Of a DNA stretch of 64,000 bases, positions 1 through 8,486 are shown one piece after another. A model generated the notes under the pieces. That model saw only the letters and a list, made by a program, of their open reading frames with translations. It ran no database searches and was not told the origin of the DNA. The position numbers and the translations under genes were made by a program. This DNA comes from JAKZVK01 sp965248255 (GTDB taxonomy: Bacteria > Acidobacteriota > Terriglobia > Bryobacterales > UBA6623): positions 1,860,001 to 1,924,000 of the forward strand of contig CBDFIW010000003.1 of assembly GCA_965248255.1 (NCBI GenBank), in the 5' to 3' direction. Position 1 is the first letter of the stretch. The number at the start of each line of letters is the position of its first letter.

Positions 1-849
1 CCACGGCCCGGTCGTAAACCTGCCGTCTCGAAGCAGAAAGTACAGCAGATCATCCACAAGACCACCCGCGAGAAACCGTCCAACGCCACCCACTGGAGCC
101 GCCGCACCATGGCCGCCGCGGCCGGCGTCAGCGCTTCCACCGTGGGACGGATTTGGCGCGCCCATGGCCTCAAGCCCCACCGCATCAAGACCTTCAAGCT
201 CAGCAATGACCCGCGTTTCGCCGAGAAACTCGACGACATCGTCGGACTCTATCTCAATCCGCCTGAGCATGCTCTGGTTCTCTCGCTCGATGAGAAGTCC
301 CAAATCCAAGCCCTCGATCGCACCCAGCCCGGCCTGCCGCTCAAAAAGGGACGCGGCCAAACGATGACCCACGATTACAAGCGCAACGGCACGACCACCC
401 TGTTTGCGGCGCTCAACAGCCTTGACGGCAGCGTGATCGCCGAGTGCATGCCCCGACACAGCCACCAGGAATGGCTGCGCTTCCTGCGCTTAATTGACCG
501 CCGCACTCCCAAGGACAAACAGCTTCATCTCATCGTGGACAACTATGCCACCCACAAGCATGCCGCTGTGAAGCGTTGGCTCGATCGTCACCCGCGCTTC
601 CACATTCATTTCACCCCGACCTCGGCGTCGTGGCTGAACATGGTCGAGCGATTCTTTCGCGATCTCACCGTCAAGCGCCTGCGCCGCGGCGTGTTTCGCA
701 GCGTGGACGAGCTCGTCGCCGCCATTGACGACTACATCGCCCAGCACAACGGGCATCCCACGCCCTTCATCTGGACCGCGACCGCCTCCGACATCCTCGA
801 GAAAGTCAAGCGCGGACGTGCCGCCCTGCATAAGGTGCAATCTGCTTGA
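1..849 (+). CDS. IS630-family DDE transposase, N-terminus outside window
   Basis: The reading frame is open from base 1 and corresponds to codon 80 onward of the full 361-residue transposase at 55766-56851. The three acidic catalytic positions of the IS630/Tc1-mariner type are visible: D in LSLDEKSQ, D in LIVDNYATHKH and E in SASWLNMVERFF. It cuts and pastes its own element at TA dinucleotides. Only three or so base differences from the second copy suggest recent movement. The internal ATG at 109 is not the real start. Confidence 0.93.
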   Translation, partial: PRPGRKPAVSKQKVQQIIHKTTREKPSNATHWSRRTMAAAAGVSASTVGRIWRAHGLKPHRIKTFKLSNDPRFAEKLDDIVGLYLNPPEHALVLSLDEKSQIQALDRTQPGLPLKKGRGQTMTHDYKRNGTTTLFAALNSLDGSVIAECMPRHSHQEWLRFLRLIDRRTPKDKQLHLIVDNYATHKHAAVKRWLDRHPRFHIHFTPTSASWLNMVERFFRDLTVKRLRRGVFRSVDELVAAIDDYIAQHNGHPTPFIWTATASDILEKVKRGRAALHKVQSA

Positions 850-859
850 CGCACTACAC
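1..859 (+). mobile_element. IS630-family element, 3' part (runs off the left edge)
   Basis: The first 859 bases are almost identical to the 3' three quarters of the complete element at 55698-56861, with only a few substitutions visible. The right terminal repeat GCACTACAC lies at 851-859 and is followed by the target TA at 860-861. The left end is outside the window. The element lands inside the 3' end of the M36 peptidase gene, which therefore ends on a stop codon supplied by the IS. Confidence 0.93.
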
Positions 860-1933
860 TAGACCCGCAGCCTGGGCCGCCTGGACGATCGCGTCACGTC
901 CATCGAGCATGGACGGACGGGACGGTGTGAGCTTGAGGGCTGTCGTCACAACCTGCTCGAAATCTGCCGCGCCTAGGGCCGAACGCAGGTCCCAAAGCAC
1001 GGTGGCCCAGAGTTCGCCATCGCGGTGGACTTGCGGGATGCGCAGCAGCCTCCCCGTGCCGGGGACGACCTTGAGAAACAGCGTTCCGAAATCGCCGAAG
1101 CGGTACGGGCTGTCGTCGTAGCGGACGGTCCGCATCCCGGTGGCCGGGTTGGCGAACACGTACTCGCCGAAGACCGGATCGTCTGTGAACGACGTCGCAT
1201 AGGCGTCGCTCCAGCCTTCGCTCATCGCGCCGCTGTGCCACAGGAACAAACCTGTCGTGCTGTTGGGGCCACCGACGAGCCGCGTGGTCAACCCATGAAC
1301 ATATTCATGGACGATCACATCGCCATCGAAGGCCGCATCGCGATGATTCCAGGTAAACAAGCCCAGATCCATGCGCGGTGCGATGCCGTCGGGAGGGGTC
1401 TTGAAGAAGGCGCCGTTCGTCACCGCGCCGTCCTGGACGTGGACTCCGACGCGGTCGCCGCCCGATCCCCCTCGACCGAAGTTGTCCGCCTGGAAGTTGC
1501 CGGACGGCTCGTCGAATCCCAGCTCGTAAAGCCAGTCGTGGGCGGCATTGGTCCAGTAGAAGGCATTGGTGAGCGCCGCTTCGCGATCCGGGACCGGGTT
1601 GCCGGTGAGAGAGTAGGCGTCGGTGAAGGCAAAGTCGGAGTTGGCGTCGGCAGCAGCCGCACGCGAATCACACACGTTGTTGGCATCGATGTCGAGACAC
1701 ACGTCGGCGTTGTTGCCGGCCGTCTCGTCGCCATCGACCCAGCAGCGGTTGGCGAGGGGGCCCGTCCAGAACTGAGACGGATAGAGAGGCGCCGGACAGT
1801 CGCCCGCCGCTGGAGGCCATCCGGTGAAGGGCTGCGCTGTTGGCGCGCCGGCGTCCGGGTGCGGGTGATCGGGGGCACGGAATACCAACCCCTGGGGATC
1901 AACCTGGCGGGCGAGGTTCCGGCTGAACAGGAT
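854..1933 (-). pseudogene. M36 (fungalysin-type) zinc metallopeptidase, truncated at both ends
   Basis: The frame encodes a fungalysin-like catalytic domain. The family block NAFYWTNAAHDWLYELGF is followed by a GRGGSGGDRV segment, the zinc site HEYVHG (HEXXH) and a downstream GAMSEGWSDAYA that supplies the third ligand. Family members are secreted proteases with a signal and propeptide. Here everything upstream of residues LFSRNLARQVDPQG is lost at the IS3 terminus (1933). The last residues GLV and the stop codon come from the IS630 end at 854-862. A TTG at 1886-1888 opens an apparent ORF but the protein frame clearly continues upstream. The product would lack its export signal, so the gene is almost certainly dead. 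Confidence 0.85.
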
Positions 1934-2001
1934 GGAATGGACCCGAAAAGCGAGACCAGTAGAGAAGGGACAATGAACCAGGGAACGGTAAGGAGGTTCG
2001 A

Positions 2002-2387
2002 TTGTCTCGAAGACGATTCACGAAGGAGTTCAAGCTGGCGGCCGTCCGGCGGCTCGAAGCCGGCGAGTCCGGCTCGGCTCTCGCGCGCGAGCTGGAGGTG
2101 AAGCGCGAAAAGCTCTACGACTGGCTGGCACAAGTCGAGCGCTACGGCGTCGAGGAAGCCTTTCCCGGCGCGGGGCGCGTCCCGGCGGCAGCGCCCGTGT
2201 CGAGCCCGGCCACGAAGCCCAGGCCCGCCTCGCGGAGCTGGAACGCAAAATCGGCCGCCAGGCCATGGAGATTGATTTTTTGTCCGCAGCCTTGCGGCGT
2301 GTCGAGGATCTGCGCCGGCCGCGCATCGTCAGTGGAACCGGCGCGTCGCTGAGGAAGTACGGGCCGCAAGGCGGCAAGGCAACATGA
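2002..2387 (+). pseudogene. IS3 orfA (HTH protein) with an internal frameshift
   Basis: A TTG start gives an N-terminal helix-turn-helix typical of IS3 OrfA (SRRRFTKEFKLAAVRRLEAG). After FPGAGR the original frame loses similarity. The expected coiled coil, LAELERKIGRQAMEIDFL, continues in a different frame to a TGA at 2385-2387. The switch lies near a GGGG run around 2165-2180, well before the usual programmed site at the orfA/orfB junction. This therefore looks like an indel mutation or a sequencing error. The recovered frame ends in an ATGA overlap with orfB, the usual translational coupling. Confidence 0.75.
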
Positions 2388-3214
2388 GCACGCTGAGCAC
2401 GCGCGATTTGTGCCGCTTGAGCGGACTGGCGCGAGCCAGCCTCTACCGCCAGGCCAAACCCGACAGCGAGCAGGTCGGGGAACTGCGGCAGGCCATTGTC
2501 CACGCCGCCTTGGACCATCCGGCCTACGGCACCCGGCGGACGACCCAACAGCTGCGCCGTCAAAAGCTGCTGGTCAATCGCAAGCGCGTGCAACGGGTGA
2601 TGCGCGAAGAGAAGCTCTTGCGGCGACGTCGCCGCACCGTTCCGCGAACGACCGATTCGAAGCACTCGCTGCGGCGTTATGAAAACCTGACGCGCGATTT
2701 CCAACCCACGGGTCCCAATAAACTGTGGGGCTCCGATCTCAGCTACGTACGATTGGGAAACCACTTCGTCTATGTGGCGGTGGTGTTGGACGTGTATTCG
2801 CGGCGCGTGGTGGGCTGGGCCGTGGGTCCGAACCTGAAAACCGAATTGCCGCTGGCGGCGCTGCAACAAGCGTTGAGCAGCCGGCGTCCGGCGCCGGGCT
2901 GGATTCATCATTCCGATCAAGGTTCGCAGTACGCCGCGGAAGCTTATGTAGCCACCCTGCGGCAAGCGGGCGCGAGGATATCGATGAGCCGCAAGGGCTG
3001 CCCGCAGGACAACGCGTACGTGGAAAGCTTTTTCAAGACTTTGAAAAGCGAGGAAGTCGACTGCAGCGAGTATGAAAGTTTGGCCCAGGCGCAGGCCGAG
3101 ATCGGCGCTTATATTGAGCGGGAATACAATCGTACGCGATTGCATTCGGCGCTGGGCTATCGGCCGCCGCAAGAGTATGAGCGGCTGTGGGAAGAGGCGG
3201 CTAACGCCGCCTGA
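2384..3214 (+). CDS. IS3-family transposase OrfB (rve/DDE integrase domain)
   Basis: This 276-residue protein has an N-terminal HTH_21-like region (YGTRRTTQQLRRQKLLVNRKR) followed by an integrase core with all three acidic residues: D in LWGSDLSYVRL, D in IHHSDQGSQYA and E in DNAYVESFFKTLKSEE. The length is normal for IS3 OrfB. The start overlaps the orfA stop (ATGA). The protein itself looks intact, but the OrfAB fusion transposase could not be made if the orfA frameshift is real. Confidence 0.9.
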   Translation: MSTLSTRDLCRLSGLARASLYRQAKPDSEQVGELRQAIVHAALDHPAYGTRRTTQQLRRQKLLVNRKRVQRVMREEKLLRRRRRTVPRTTDSKHSLRRYENLTRDFQPTGPNKLWGSDLSYVRLGNHFVYVAVVLDVYSRRVVGWAVGPNLKTELPLAALQQALSSRRPAPGWIHHSDQGSQYAAEAYVATLRQAGARISMSRKGCPQDNAYVESFFKTLKSEEVDCSEYESLAQAQAEIGAYIEREYNRTRLHSALGYRPPQEYERLWEEAANAA

Positions 3215-3297
3215 GTTTTCTTAAGGCATGAGCAGATCTATCGATCCGATGGCGCAGCACAAGGCGGGATGCGGCCTCAGTAGGCGAGCACCCCGCC

Positions 3298-3314
3298 CTC
3301 ATCGTTGCGATGAG
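3298..3314 (+). terminator. Conserved hairpin in the IS3 3' tail
   Basis: CTCATCG/CGATGAG forms a perfect 7-bp stem with a 3-nt loop downstream of orfB. The same stem occurs at the equivalent place (30028-30044) in the second IS3 element although surrounding bases have diverged. Conservation suggests a role as a transcript 3' end or transposition-related structure. No U-tract follows, so an intrinsic terminator is not proven. Confidence 0.4.
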
Positions 3315-3409
3315 TCTGCGGCCGGGTATTCCTTGGTGGGTTGCTCTCCAGCAGAGCCCGCCTCCGCTTCCCCGGATGAGTTGATCATGCCCCCATTGGG
3401 CTGGATTGG

Positions 3410-3955
3410 CTATCCTTTTTCAGTCAACCGCGACCCGTCCCTACTTTCTTGGCCTCGCCACAGGGGTCCACTCCAGTCATGCCCATGATGTTCATACCCT
3501 TCGATGATCAGTGTTTCCAACAATCGTCGACACATCACCGCACAGCAATCGTACAGCGCATGATCGTAGCTCGCGTTAACCTGCGCCACGACTTTCCTCA
3601 TATAGTCCCTGGCTTTGCTGAACAAATCCTGCGGCAACACGGAATCAGAGGCCTTCGGTAGCCTGGGTGCCGAGAGGTTACCGAGAGCCTGCTCCAGTTC
3701 TGCAAGTTTGTCGGCTCGCACCCTGAAGCCTCCATCTCTACCTTTGACTACCCGATTGTCAGACTTCAAACGGGCTCGCAAGCGAGTTCCATTCGGCCTA
3801 GGATAGCCAGCGGCGACCAGTTCACTGCAGATCTGTGGAACGTCGATTTCGGCATGGTTGTGAGTCCCGTGCCACCAGATGAGTGCCACCGCTCGGTCCG
3901 CTTCCCTCAAGCGTTGTTCGGCCAGAGCTTTCAGAAACTGCGACGCGCTCTCCAC
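3410..3955 (-). pseudogene. Hypothetical protein, C-terminus replaced by IS3
   Basis: The predicted 181-residue protein begins with a helical segment (QFLKALAEQRLREADRAVAL). A winged-helix-like stretch follows (ICSELVAAGYPRPNGTRLRARL ... GGFRVR), then a helical region DYMRKVVAQVNASYDHALYD and RRLLETLIIEGYEHHG. Residues after EHHGHD are encoded by the IS3 right end (up to 3475), so the native C-terminus is gone. I do not recognise a named family with confidence. It lies 2 bp downstream of another interrupted hypothetical gene on the same strand, and the two probably formed an operon. Confidence 0.6.
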
Positions 3956-4197
3956 GACTACTCACTGCCTCTCGCTAACTTCGGTTTCTCCCGCGCACAA
4001 AACGCCCGTGTCACCTCGATAGCAGTCCGAATCCGAGCAGCGTTCAACCGGACGGAACCATCGCGAAGCTGCAACCATTCGCAATTACGGATAGACCTAC
4101 GCATGTTCTCTTCCACCGCATCAACAGACTCAAGAACCTTACTGATTTCTACCACGGGTGGCGGTTCGCTACCGGAAACTTTCAGCCACAAGACTAG

Positions 4198-5010
4198 GGC
4201 GTGTTAACACTAAGTCGCAAAAGCTGCTATACTCGGAGGTATGGAGATCACCGAGCAGCAATACCGCCGCATCGAGCCGGTCCTGCCCCGCCAGCGCGGC
4301 AATGTGAGCCTGCCGAACCTCACGGTTTTGAACGCCATGTTGTATGTCGCCGAGCAGGGCTGCAAATGGCGCGGCTTGCCTAAACGCTTCGGTAACTGGC
4401 ACACCATTTATACCCGCATGAACCGCTGGTCGAAGAACGGCGTGCTCGACGCCGTCTTCGAGAAACTGCAGCGCGAGCAGCTGGTCCGCATCCGAATCGA
4501 AGCCGTGTCAATGGACTCGACCATCGTGAAGGTTCATCCCGACGGCACGGGCGCGTTAAAAAAACGGTCCGCAAGCGATCGGCAAATCCCGCGGCGGATG
4601 GACCACCAAGATTCATATGGTTGCCGCAAATGCTCGAACGGCGATAACCTTCGCTCTCTCGCCCGGCCAAGCGCACGACGCCCAGCAGGGCCGCGAACTT
4701 GCTCGGCGGTCTGGGGCCACTGCCCGAGCCGCTGCCGCTGCTGATGGACGGCGCCTATGAGGACGATCAGACACGCCAACTGGCTTTGGATTTCGGATGG
4801 ATTCCCGTCGTGCCGCCCCGGCGCACCCGCCTGGAGCCGTGGGAATACGACCGAGCGCTCTATCGCCGCCGCAACGAGATCGAGAGACTCTTCCGACGGC
4901 TCAAGGGATTCCGCCGCATCTTCTCCCGCTTCGACAAGCTCGACGTCATGTTCCTCGCCTTCCTCCACTTCGCCCTCATCGTCGAGGCTCTACGTTAGTG
5001 TTAACACGCC
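4198..5010 (+). mobile_element. IS5-family (IS427-like) element, copy 1, defective
   Basis: The terminal repeats GGCGTGTTAACACTA begin at 4198 and end at 5010. They are flanked by the 4-bp target duplication CTAG at 4194-4197 and 5011-5014. The element is 813 bp and nearly identical to the copy at 45127-45954. Two single-base changes relative to that copy break the transposase: A7 instead of A8 at 4558-4564, and an extra T at 4699-4700. This copy should move only with transposase supplied in trans. Confidence 0.92.
4241..4998 (+). pseudogene. IS5-family transposase with two frame breaks
   Basis: The 5' frame (4241-4744) starts MEITEQQYRRIEPVLP and contains the first catalytic D (SMDSTIVKVH). 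The remainder, with the second D (LMDGAYEDD) and the E (RNEIERLFRRLKGF), is read from about 4699 in another frame. The intact copy at 45139-45911 uses an A8 slippery run for a -1 shift. Here the run is A7, and a further T insertion follows at 4699. Compared with that copy the protein cannot be assembled by a single -1 event. Confidence 0.85.
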
Positions 5011-5340
5011 CTAGTGCGCTTGCAGCGACCACGGTTCCGCTGATCGCATGTCGTCCGCGAAGCGGCACATTCTTGGCCCAGTCCGCCCAACAATGATGGA
5101 CGAGCCGAAGGAATGGCGATGAAGCCGACGGGTCCAGGGCACCGGCAAGAACTTGTTCAGCCACGCCGACTTCCGCTGCAAACTTCGCCAGCTGGTTATC
5201 GCTCTCATCGACTTTCTTAGATTTGTTCGAGCTCTTCAGGCTGCGTCGGCCTTCACCGGCAGGTCTCCCGACCGTATTGGCTGACGTCTTGCCAGTGATG
5301 GTTGACAAAACATCCTGCCAGAGCTGTTGGGCCTCTCATG

Positions 5341-6105
5341 TTAGCGGCCCAGGTCTTTGAAGCGGTAGTCGTGAGCCTCCATGCGGACTACCTTGCACAT
5401 TTCGAACAGCCGGGAATGGGCTCGGGAGCCGATGCGTTCGGACAGCATGTCTCTGACGCGGTAGTTGCTTTTGTTGGTGGGAGCCTCGCGTTTGGTGTCG
5501 CCGAGGGCTTCGTCGGGCAGATTCGTGGTGACGATGAGGGCCTTCTTGTTGTTGTAGCGGTGATTGATGATGGCCGTGACGGTATCTTCCACCCATTCGG
5601 TCACGCGATGAGAGCCGAGGTCATCGAGCAACAGCACCTCGGTGTCGAGCGCCGACTGATAAGCTGCTCGCTCGCTGGCGCCCGCGGCCGGGTTGTAGCC
5701 CGCGCGGATCCGTTCGAGCAGGTTCTGGTAATCAAAGAAGACGCACTCAAAGCCGCGGCCGACGAGCTCGCGCAGCACGGCCACCGCCAGATGTGTCTTG
5801 CCGACGCCCGACGGCCCCTGAAACAGGAGCCCCGGCTTGGGTGTGAGTGGGAATTCGCGGGCGTAGCCGCGCGCATCGATCATCGCGTCGGCGAGCGTGC
5901 GTCCGGCAACGGGATTGCCGCTGGGAAGGCGAAAGGTATCGAACCCGGCGGCTTGAAATCGTGAGGGGATGGCGGCGCGGTCGACTAATGACGCTTTGCG
6001 GCCCTGTTCAACACAGCCGCAACGCTCGACGGCGACCACACCGCCCTTGGTGACCTCATGCCAGCCCGTGCCGGCGCATTTCGGGCAATCCGCTCGACCC
6101 GCCAT
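5341..6105 (-). CDS. DnaC/IstB-like AAA+ ATPase with N-terminal zinc-binding motif
   Basis: The protein is about 254 residues from the preferred start at 6103-6105 (MAGRADCPKCAGTGW). An N-terminal CPKC...CGC cluster probably binds zinc. It is followed by a P-loop (GPSGVGKTH), Walker B (VLLLDDLG) and a sensor-like TTN. Proteins of this kind load the replicative helicase onto DNA or act as its regulator; the zinc-ribbon version is the DnaC-like form rather than the transposition helper IstB. No istA transposase lies beside it, which supports a chromosomal role. It is on the same strand as the biotin genes upstream, 162 bp away. An upstream ATG at 6168 adds 21 unlikely residues. Confidence 0.75.
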   Translation of the reverse strand: MAGRADCPKCAGTGWHEVTKGGVVAVERCGCVEQGRKASLVDRAAIPSRFQAAGFDTFRLPSGNPVAGRTLADAMIDARGYAREFPLTPKPGLLFQGPSGVGKTHLAVAVLRELVGRGFECVFFDYQNLLERIRAGYNPAAGASERAAYQSALDTEVLLLDDLGSHRVTEWVEDTVTAIINHRYNNKKALIVTTNLPDEALGDTKREAPTNKSNYRVRDMLSERIGSRAHSRLFEMCKVVRMEAHDYRFKDLGR

Positions 6106-6267
6106 CGCTATCTGACCCGGACGAGCCGGAACCAAAAGAGGTCTTCCTGGCGGACCGCACGAAGGCATCGCCTTGAGGGAGCGCGCGGGTTGACACTCGC
6201 GCCTCTGACCGGGCTTCTGAGATCTTCTGCCGTGGTTAGCAAGGATTTCACTCCGTAGGTACTTATG

Positions 6268-6774
6268 CTACTCCACGACCGCCAGAACTTCACCGGCGGC
6301 CACCGAGCCGCCGGCCTCGACCTCGAGCGCGGTTACGATACCCGCCTTGGGAGCCTTCAGCTCGTTCTGCATCTTCATGGCCTCGACAACGACGAGACCG
6401 TCACCGGCTTCCACTTCATCACCGACACTCACCTTCACCCGCACGATCTTGCCGGGCATGGGCGCGCGGATCGGTTGCGGTCCTCCCGCCTGCAGCACGC
6501 CGTCGCGGCGGCGGCGACGCCGAGGATCACGGACCACCACGTCATAGCTTCGGTCGCCGATCGCAATTCTGTAAGTCTCTTCGCCCCCCTCGACTCTCAC
6601 TTCGAGGCTTCGGCCCTCGACGACAACCGAGTAGACACTGGGCTCAACCTCTATGATGTCGGCGGTCCGCTCGACGGAGTCCACTGCGAAGCACACGGGA
6701 GACGCAAAACCGGGGCTGGAACTTTCGAGCTCCAAGACGCGCGATTGGCCGTTGATGGAGGTCTCGAGCTTCAT
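6268..6774 (-). CDS. Biotin carboxyl carrier protein / biotin-lipoyl attachment protein
   Basis: The protein has about 168 residues from the ATG at 6772-6774. The C-terminal biotinyl domain carries the canonical EAMKM, whose lysine is biotinylated, preceded by PMPGKIVRVKV. An N-terminal beta-rich segment resembles the carrier part of acyl-CoA carboxylase alpha subunits. It lies 58 bp downstream of the biotin carboxylase gene on the same strand, so the two together make the biotin-dependent half of an acetyl/propionyl/methylcrotonyl-type carboxylase. No carboxyltransferase gene is in this window, so the substrate is undetermined. The ATG at 6909 overlaps accC and is less likely. Confidence 0.85.
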   Translation of the reverse strand: MKLETSINGQSRVLELESSSPGFASPVCFAVDSVERTADIIEVEPSVYSVVVEGRSLEVRVEGGEETYRIAIGDRSYDVVVRDPRRRRRRDGVLQAGGPQPIRAPMPGKIVRVKVSVGDEVEAGDGLVVVEAMKMQNELKAPKAGIVTALEVEAGGSVAAGEVLAVVE

Positions 6775-6832
6775 CGCGGACTTTGCCCGGCGGGCCGGCT
6801 TGCTCCGTGCCCGAGTAGCGCCCGGATTCATC

Positions 6833-8332
6833 TCATCGCAGCAGGGAACGCCTGCCCGCACTCTTCCAAATGCTCGGCTCGCTGCGCGGACGCCCTTCCT
6901 GACCGCCACCGTGCTTCAGAAAGTGGACGGCGGCTGTGAGAAGAGCAACCTGTTCTTCCTCATCCACCGGAGACGGGCGGGCCTCGCGGCCGGACCTTCG
7001 CTCGATGAAATGCGTATCGACCTCGCCGCGCCGGAACTCGGCGTCGTGGACGATCTCCCGAAAGAAAGGCAGCGTGGTGCGGATACCTGCGACGTGGTAT
7101 TCCCCGAGCGCTACGCGCAACCGCTCAATCGCCTCAGGACGCGTTGGCGCCCAGACGATAAGCTTGGCGAGCAGCGGATCGTACTCGATCGGTACATCCC
7201 AGCCCGCGTAGGCTGCGGAGTCAACACGCACACCGGGGCCGGAGGGTTCGTCCAAAGCGACAATCCGGCCCGGCGATGGGAAGAAGCTATTGCTCGGGTC
7301 CTCGGCGTAGACGCGGCACTCGATCGCGCTGCCTCGCCATGGGATATCCTCTTGCTGGTAAGGCAACGTCTCGCCCGCCGCGATGCGGATCTGCTCTTTG
7401 ACAAGGTCAAGACCCGTGACCATCTCGGTCACCGGATGCTCGACCTGCAGGCGCGTGTTCATTTCCAGGAAGTAGAAGTTGCGGTCGGCGTCCATGAGGA
7501 ACTCGACCGTACCGGCATTGGTGTATCCGGCGGCTCTAGCCGCTTGGACGCCCGTGGCCGTGAGCTTCTCCCGAACCTCGGCGTGGCCTGCCAAGAAAGG
7601 CGCGGGGCATTCCTCAAGGACTTTCTGGTGGCGTCTCTGAATGGAGCACTCGCGCTCGCCGAGATGGATGACCCGGCCGTGCTCGTCGGCGAGGATCTGC
7701 ACCTCGATGTGCCGCGGTGCGAGGATCGCTTTCTCGATGTAGAGGTCAGAGTTGCCGAAGGCTCCGGCGGCCTCGGCGGACGCCTGCTCGTACGCGGATG
7801 CCAAGTCTTCGGGTGAATGGACCAGGCGCATCCCTTTGCCCCCGCCGCCACCGGAGGCCTTGAGCATGACGGGAAAGCCTACATCGTCGGCGACGCGTTC
7901 TGCGTCCTCCGGAGACCCGAGAGGCTCCGTCATCCCGGGTACCACCGGTACGCCCGCCTGCTGCATGATCTGACGCGAACGCGTCTTCGAGCCCATCAGC
8001 GCTATCGCGGCAGCCGAGGGACCGATGAACTTGATCCCCGCAGCCCCGCAAGCGTCGGCGAAGGTGGAATTCTCGCTCAGAAAGCCATAGCCGGGATGGA
8101 TCGCGTCGGCGCCGGTCCCTTGGGCCGCGTCAAGGATACGCTCGATGGAGAGATAGCTTGCGGCAGCGGGCGAAGGACCGATGTGTGCAGCCTCGTCCGC
8201 CAGGCGAACGTGCCGCGCCGCGCGATCGGCGTCGGAGTAGACGGCGACCGTGGGAAGGCCCATCGCCCGACAGGTTCGCAGTACGCGGACGGCGATCTCA
8301 CCACGGTTGGCGACTAGGATTTTCTTGAACAT
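6833..8332 (-). CDS. accC: Biotin carboxylase subunit (AccC-type)
   Basis: This 499-residue ATP-grasp protein starts MFKKILVANRGEIAVR, the standard N-terminus; the ATG 30 bp upstream is rejected. Visible family motifs in order are HPGYGFLSEN (about residue 78), GGGGKGM (ATP-binding glycine loop), ECSIQRRHQK, and FLEMNTRLQVEHPVTE with the metal and biotin site. It carboxylates the biotin on the carrier protein using bicarbonate and ATP. The C-terminus runs about 50 residues past the usual AccC end and is basic and low-complexity (GREARPSPVDEEEQ onward). This resembles the linker of alpha-type subunits split from their carrier domain. Confidence 0.9.
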   Translation of the reverse strand: MFKKILVANRGEIAVRVLRTCRAMGLPTVAVYSDADRAARHVRLADEAAHIGPSPAAASYLSIERILDAAQGTGADAIHPGYGFLSENSTFADACGAAGIKFIGPSAAAIALMGSKTRSRQIMQQAGVPVVPGMTEPLGSPEDAERVADDVGFPVMLKASGGGGGKGMRLVHSPEDLASAYEQASAEAAGAFGNSDLYIEKAILAPRHIEVQILADEHGRVIHLGERECSIQRRHQKVLEECPAPFLAGHAEVREKLTATGVQAARAAGYTNAGTVEFLMDADRNFYFLEMNTRLQVEHPVTEMVTGLDLVKEQIRIAAGETLPYQQEDIPWRGSAIECRVYAEDPSNSFFPSPGRIVALDEPSGPGVRVDSAAYAGWDVPIEYDPLLAKLIVWAPTRPEAIERLRVALGEYHVAGIRTTLPFFREIVHDAEFRRGEVDTHFIERRSGREARPSPVDEEEQVALLTAAVHFLKHGGGQEGRPRSEPSIWKSAGRRSLLR

Positions 8333-8486
8333 CGATGACGCCACCGGCTCCGCTGGAGGCAATCGTCGATTGTAGCAGTGGCTGTGAAGCGTAGGCCGCG
8401 GCGAAGGACGAGCCGCGGCGACCGTGTGCTATGGTTTGGATCTTGTTTGCCGGACCGGCAGACCAACCAAGGAGGATTCACGAACG

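Larger units (their letters stand above)
1933..3475 (+). mobile_element. IS3-family insertion sequence, copy 1
   Basis: The element is bounded by imperfect inverted repeats of roughly 40 bp that begin TGGAATGGACCC on the left (1933) and, read inward from the right, TGGAGTGGACCC (ending 3475). It carries orfA and orfB plus about 260 bp of non-coding 3' tail. The same architecture, tail hairpin and related ends occur in the element at 29867-31388, but the proteins differ, so these are two members of one IS3 subgroup. It separates a truncated M36 peptidase from a truncated hypothetical gene. No target duplication is evident, which fits a deletion or rearrangement after insertion. Confidence 0.85.
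3958..5308 (-). pseudogene. Hypothetical gene split by IS5 (restores exactly across CTAG)
   Basis: The two halves are 5015-5308 (N-terminal, about 98 codons) and 3958-4197 (C-terminal). Removing the IS and one CTAG joins them in frame (…VVAASALVLWLKVSG…) into one 177-residue protein, which proves a simple insertion. The C-terminal half contains a helical region ending EVTRAFCAREKP. The N-terminal half contains FLRLVHHCWADWAKNVPLRG. No ATG is found in frame upstream: the stop at 5338-5340 is followed only by a possible TTG at 5306-5308, so the true start is uncertain. It is followed 2 bp later by the 181-residue hypothetical gene. Function unknown. Confidence 0.7.

Noticed and set aside
1025..2101. 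Long plus-strand ORF (358 codons) opposite the M36 peptidase
   Set aside because: It is antisense to a well-supported peptidase frame and crosses an IS boundary; no domain is recognisable.
2030..3172. 380-codon minus-strand ORF over the IS3 element
   Set aside because: It is a shadow of OrfA/OrfB in GC-rich DNA; the plus-strand frames carry the DDE motifs.
5341..6105. IstB helper of an IS21 element
   Set aside because: No IstA gene or IS21 ends lie nearby, and the N-terminal zinc motif fits a DnaC-like chromosomal protein.
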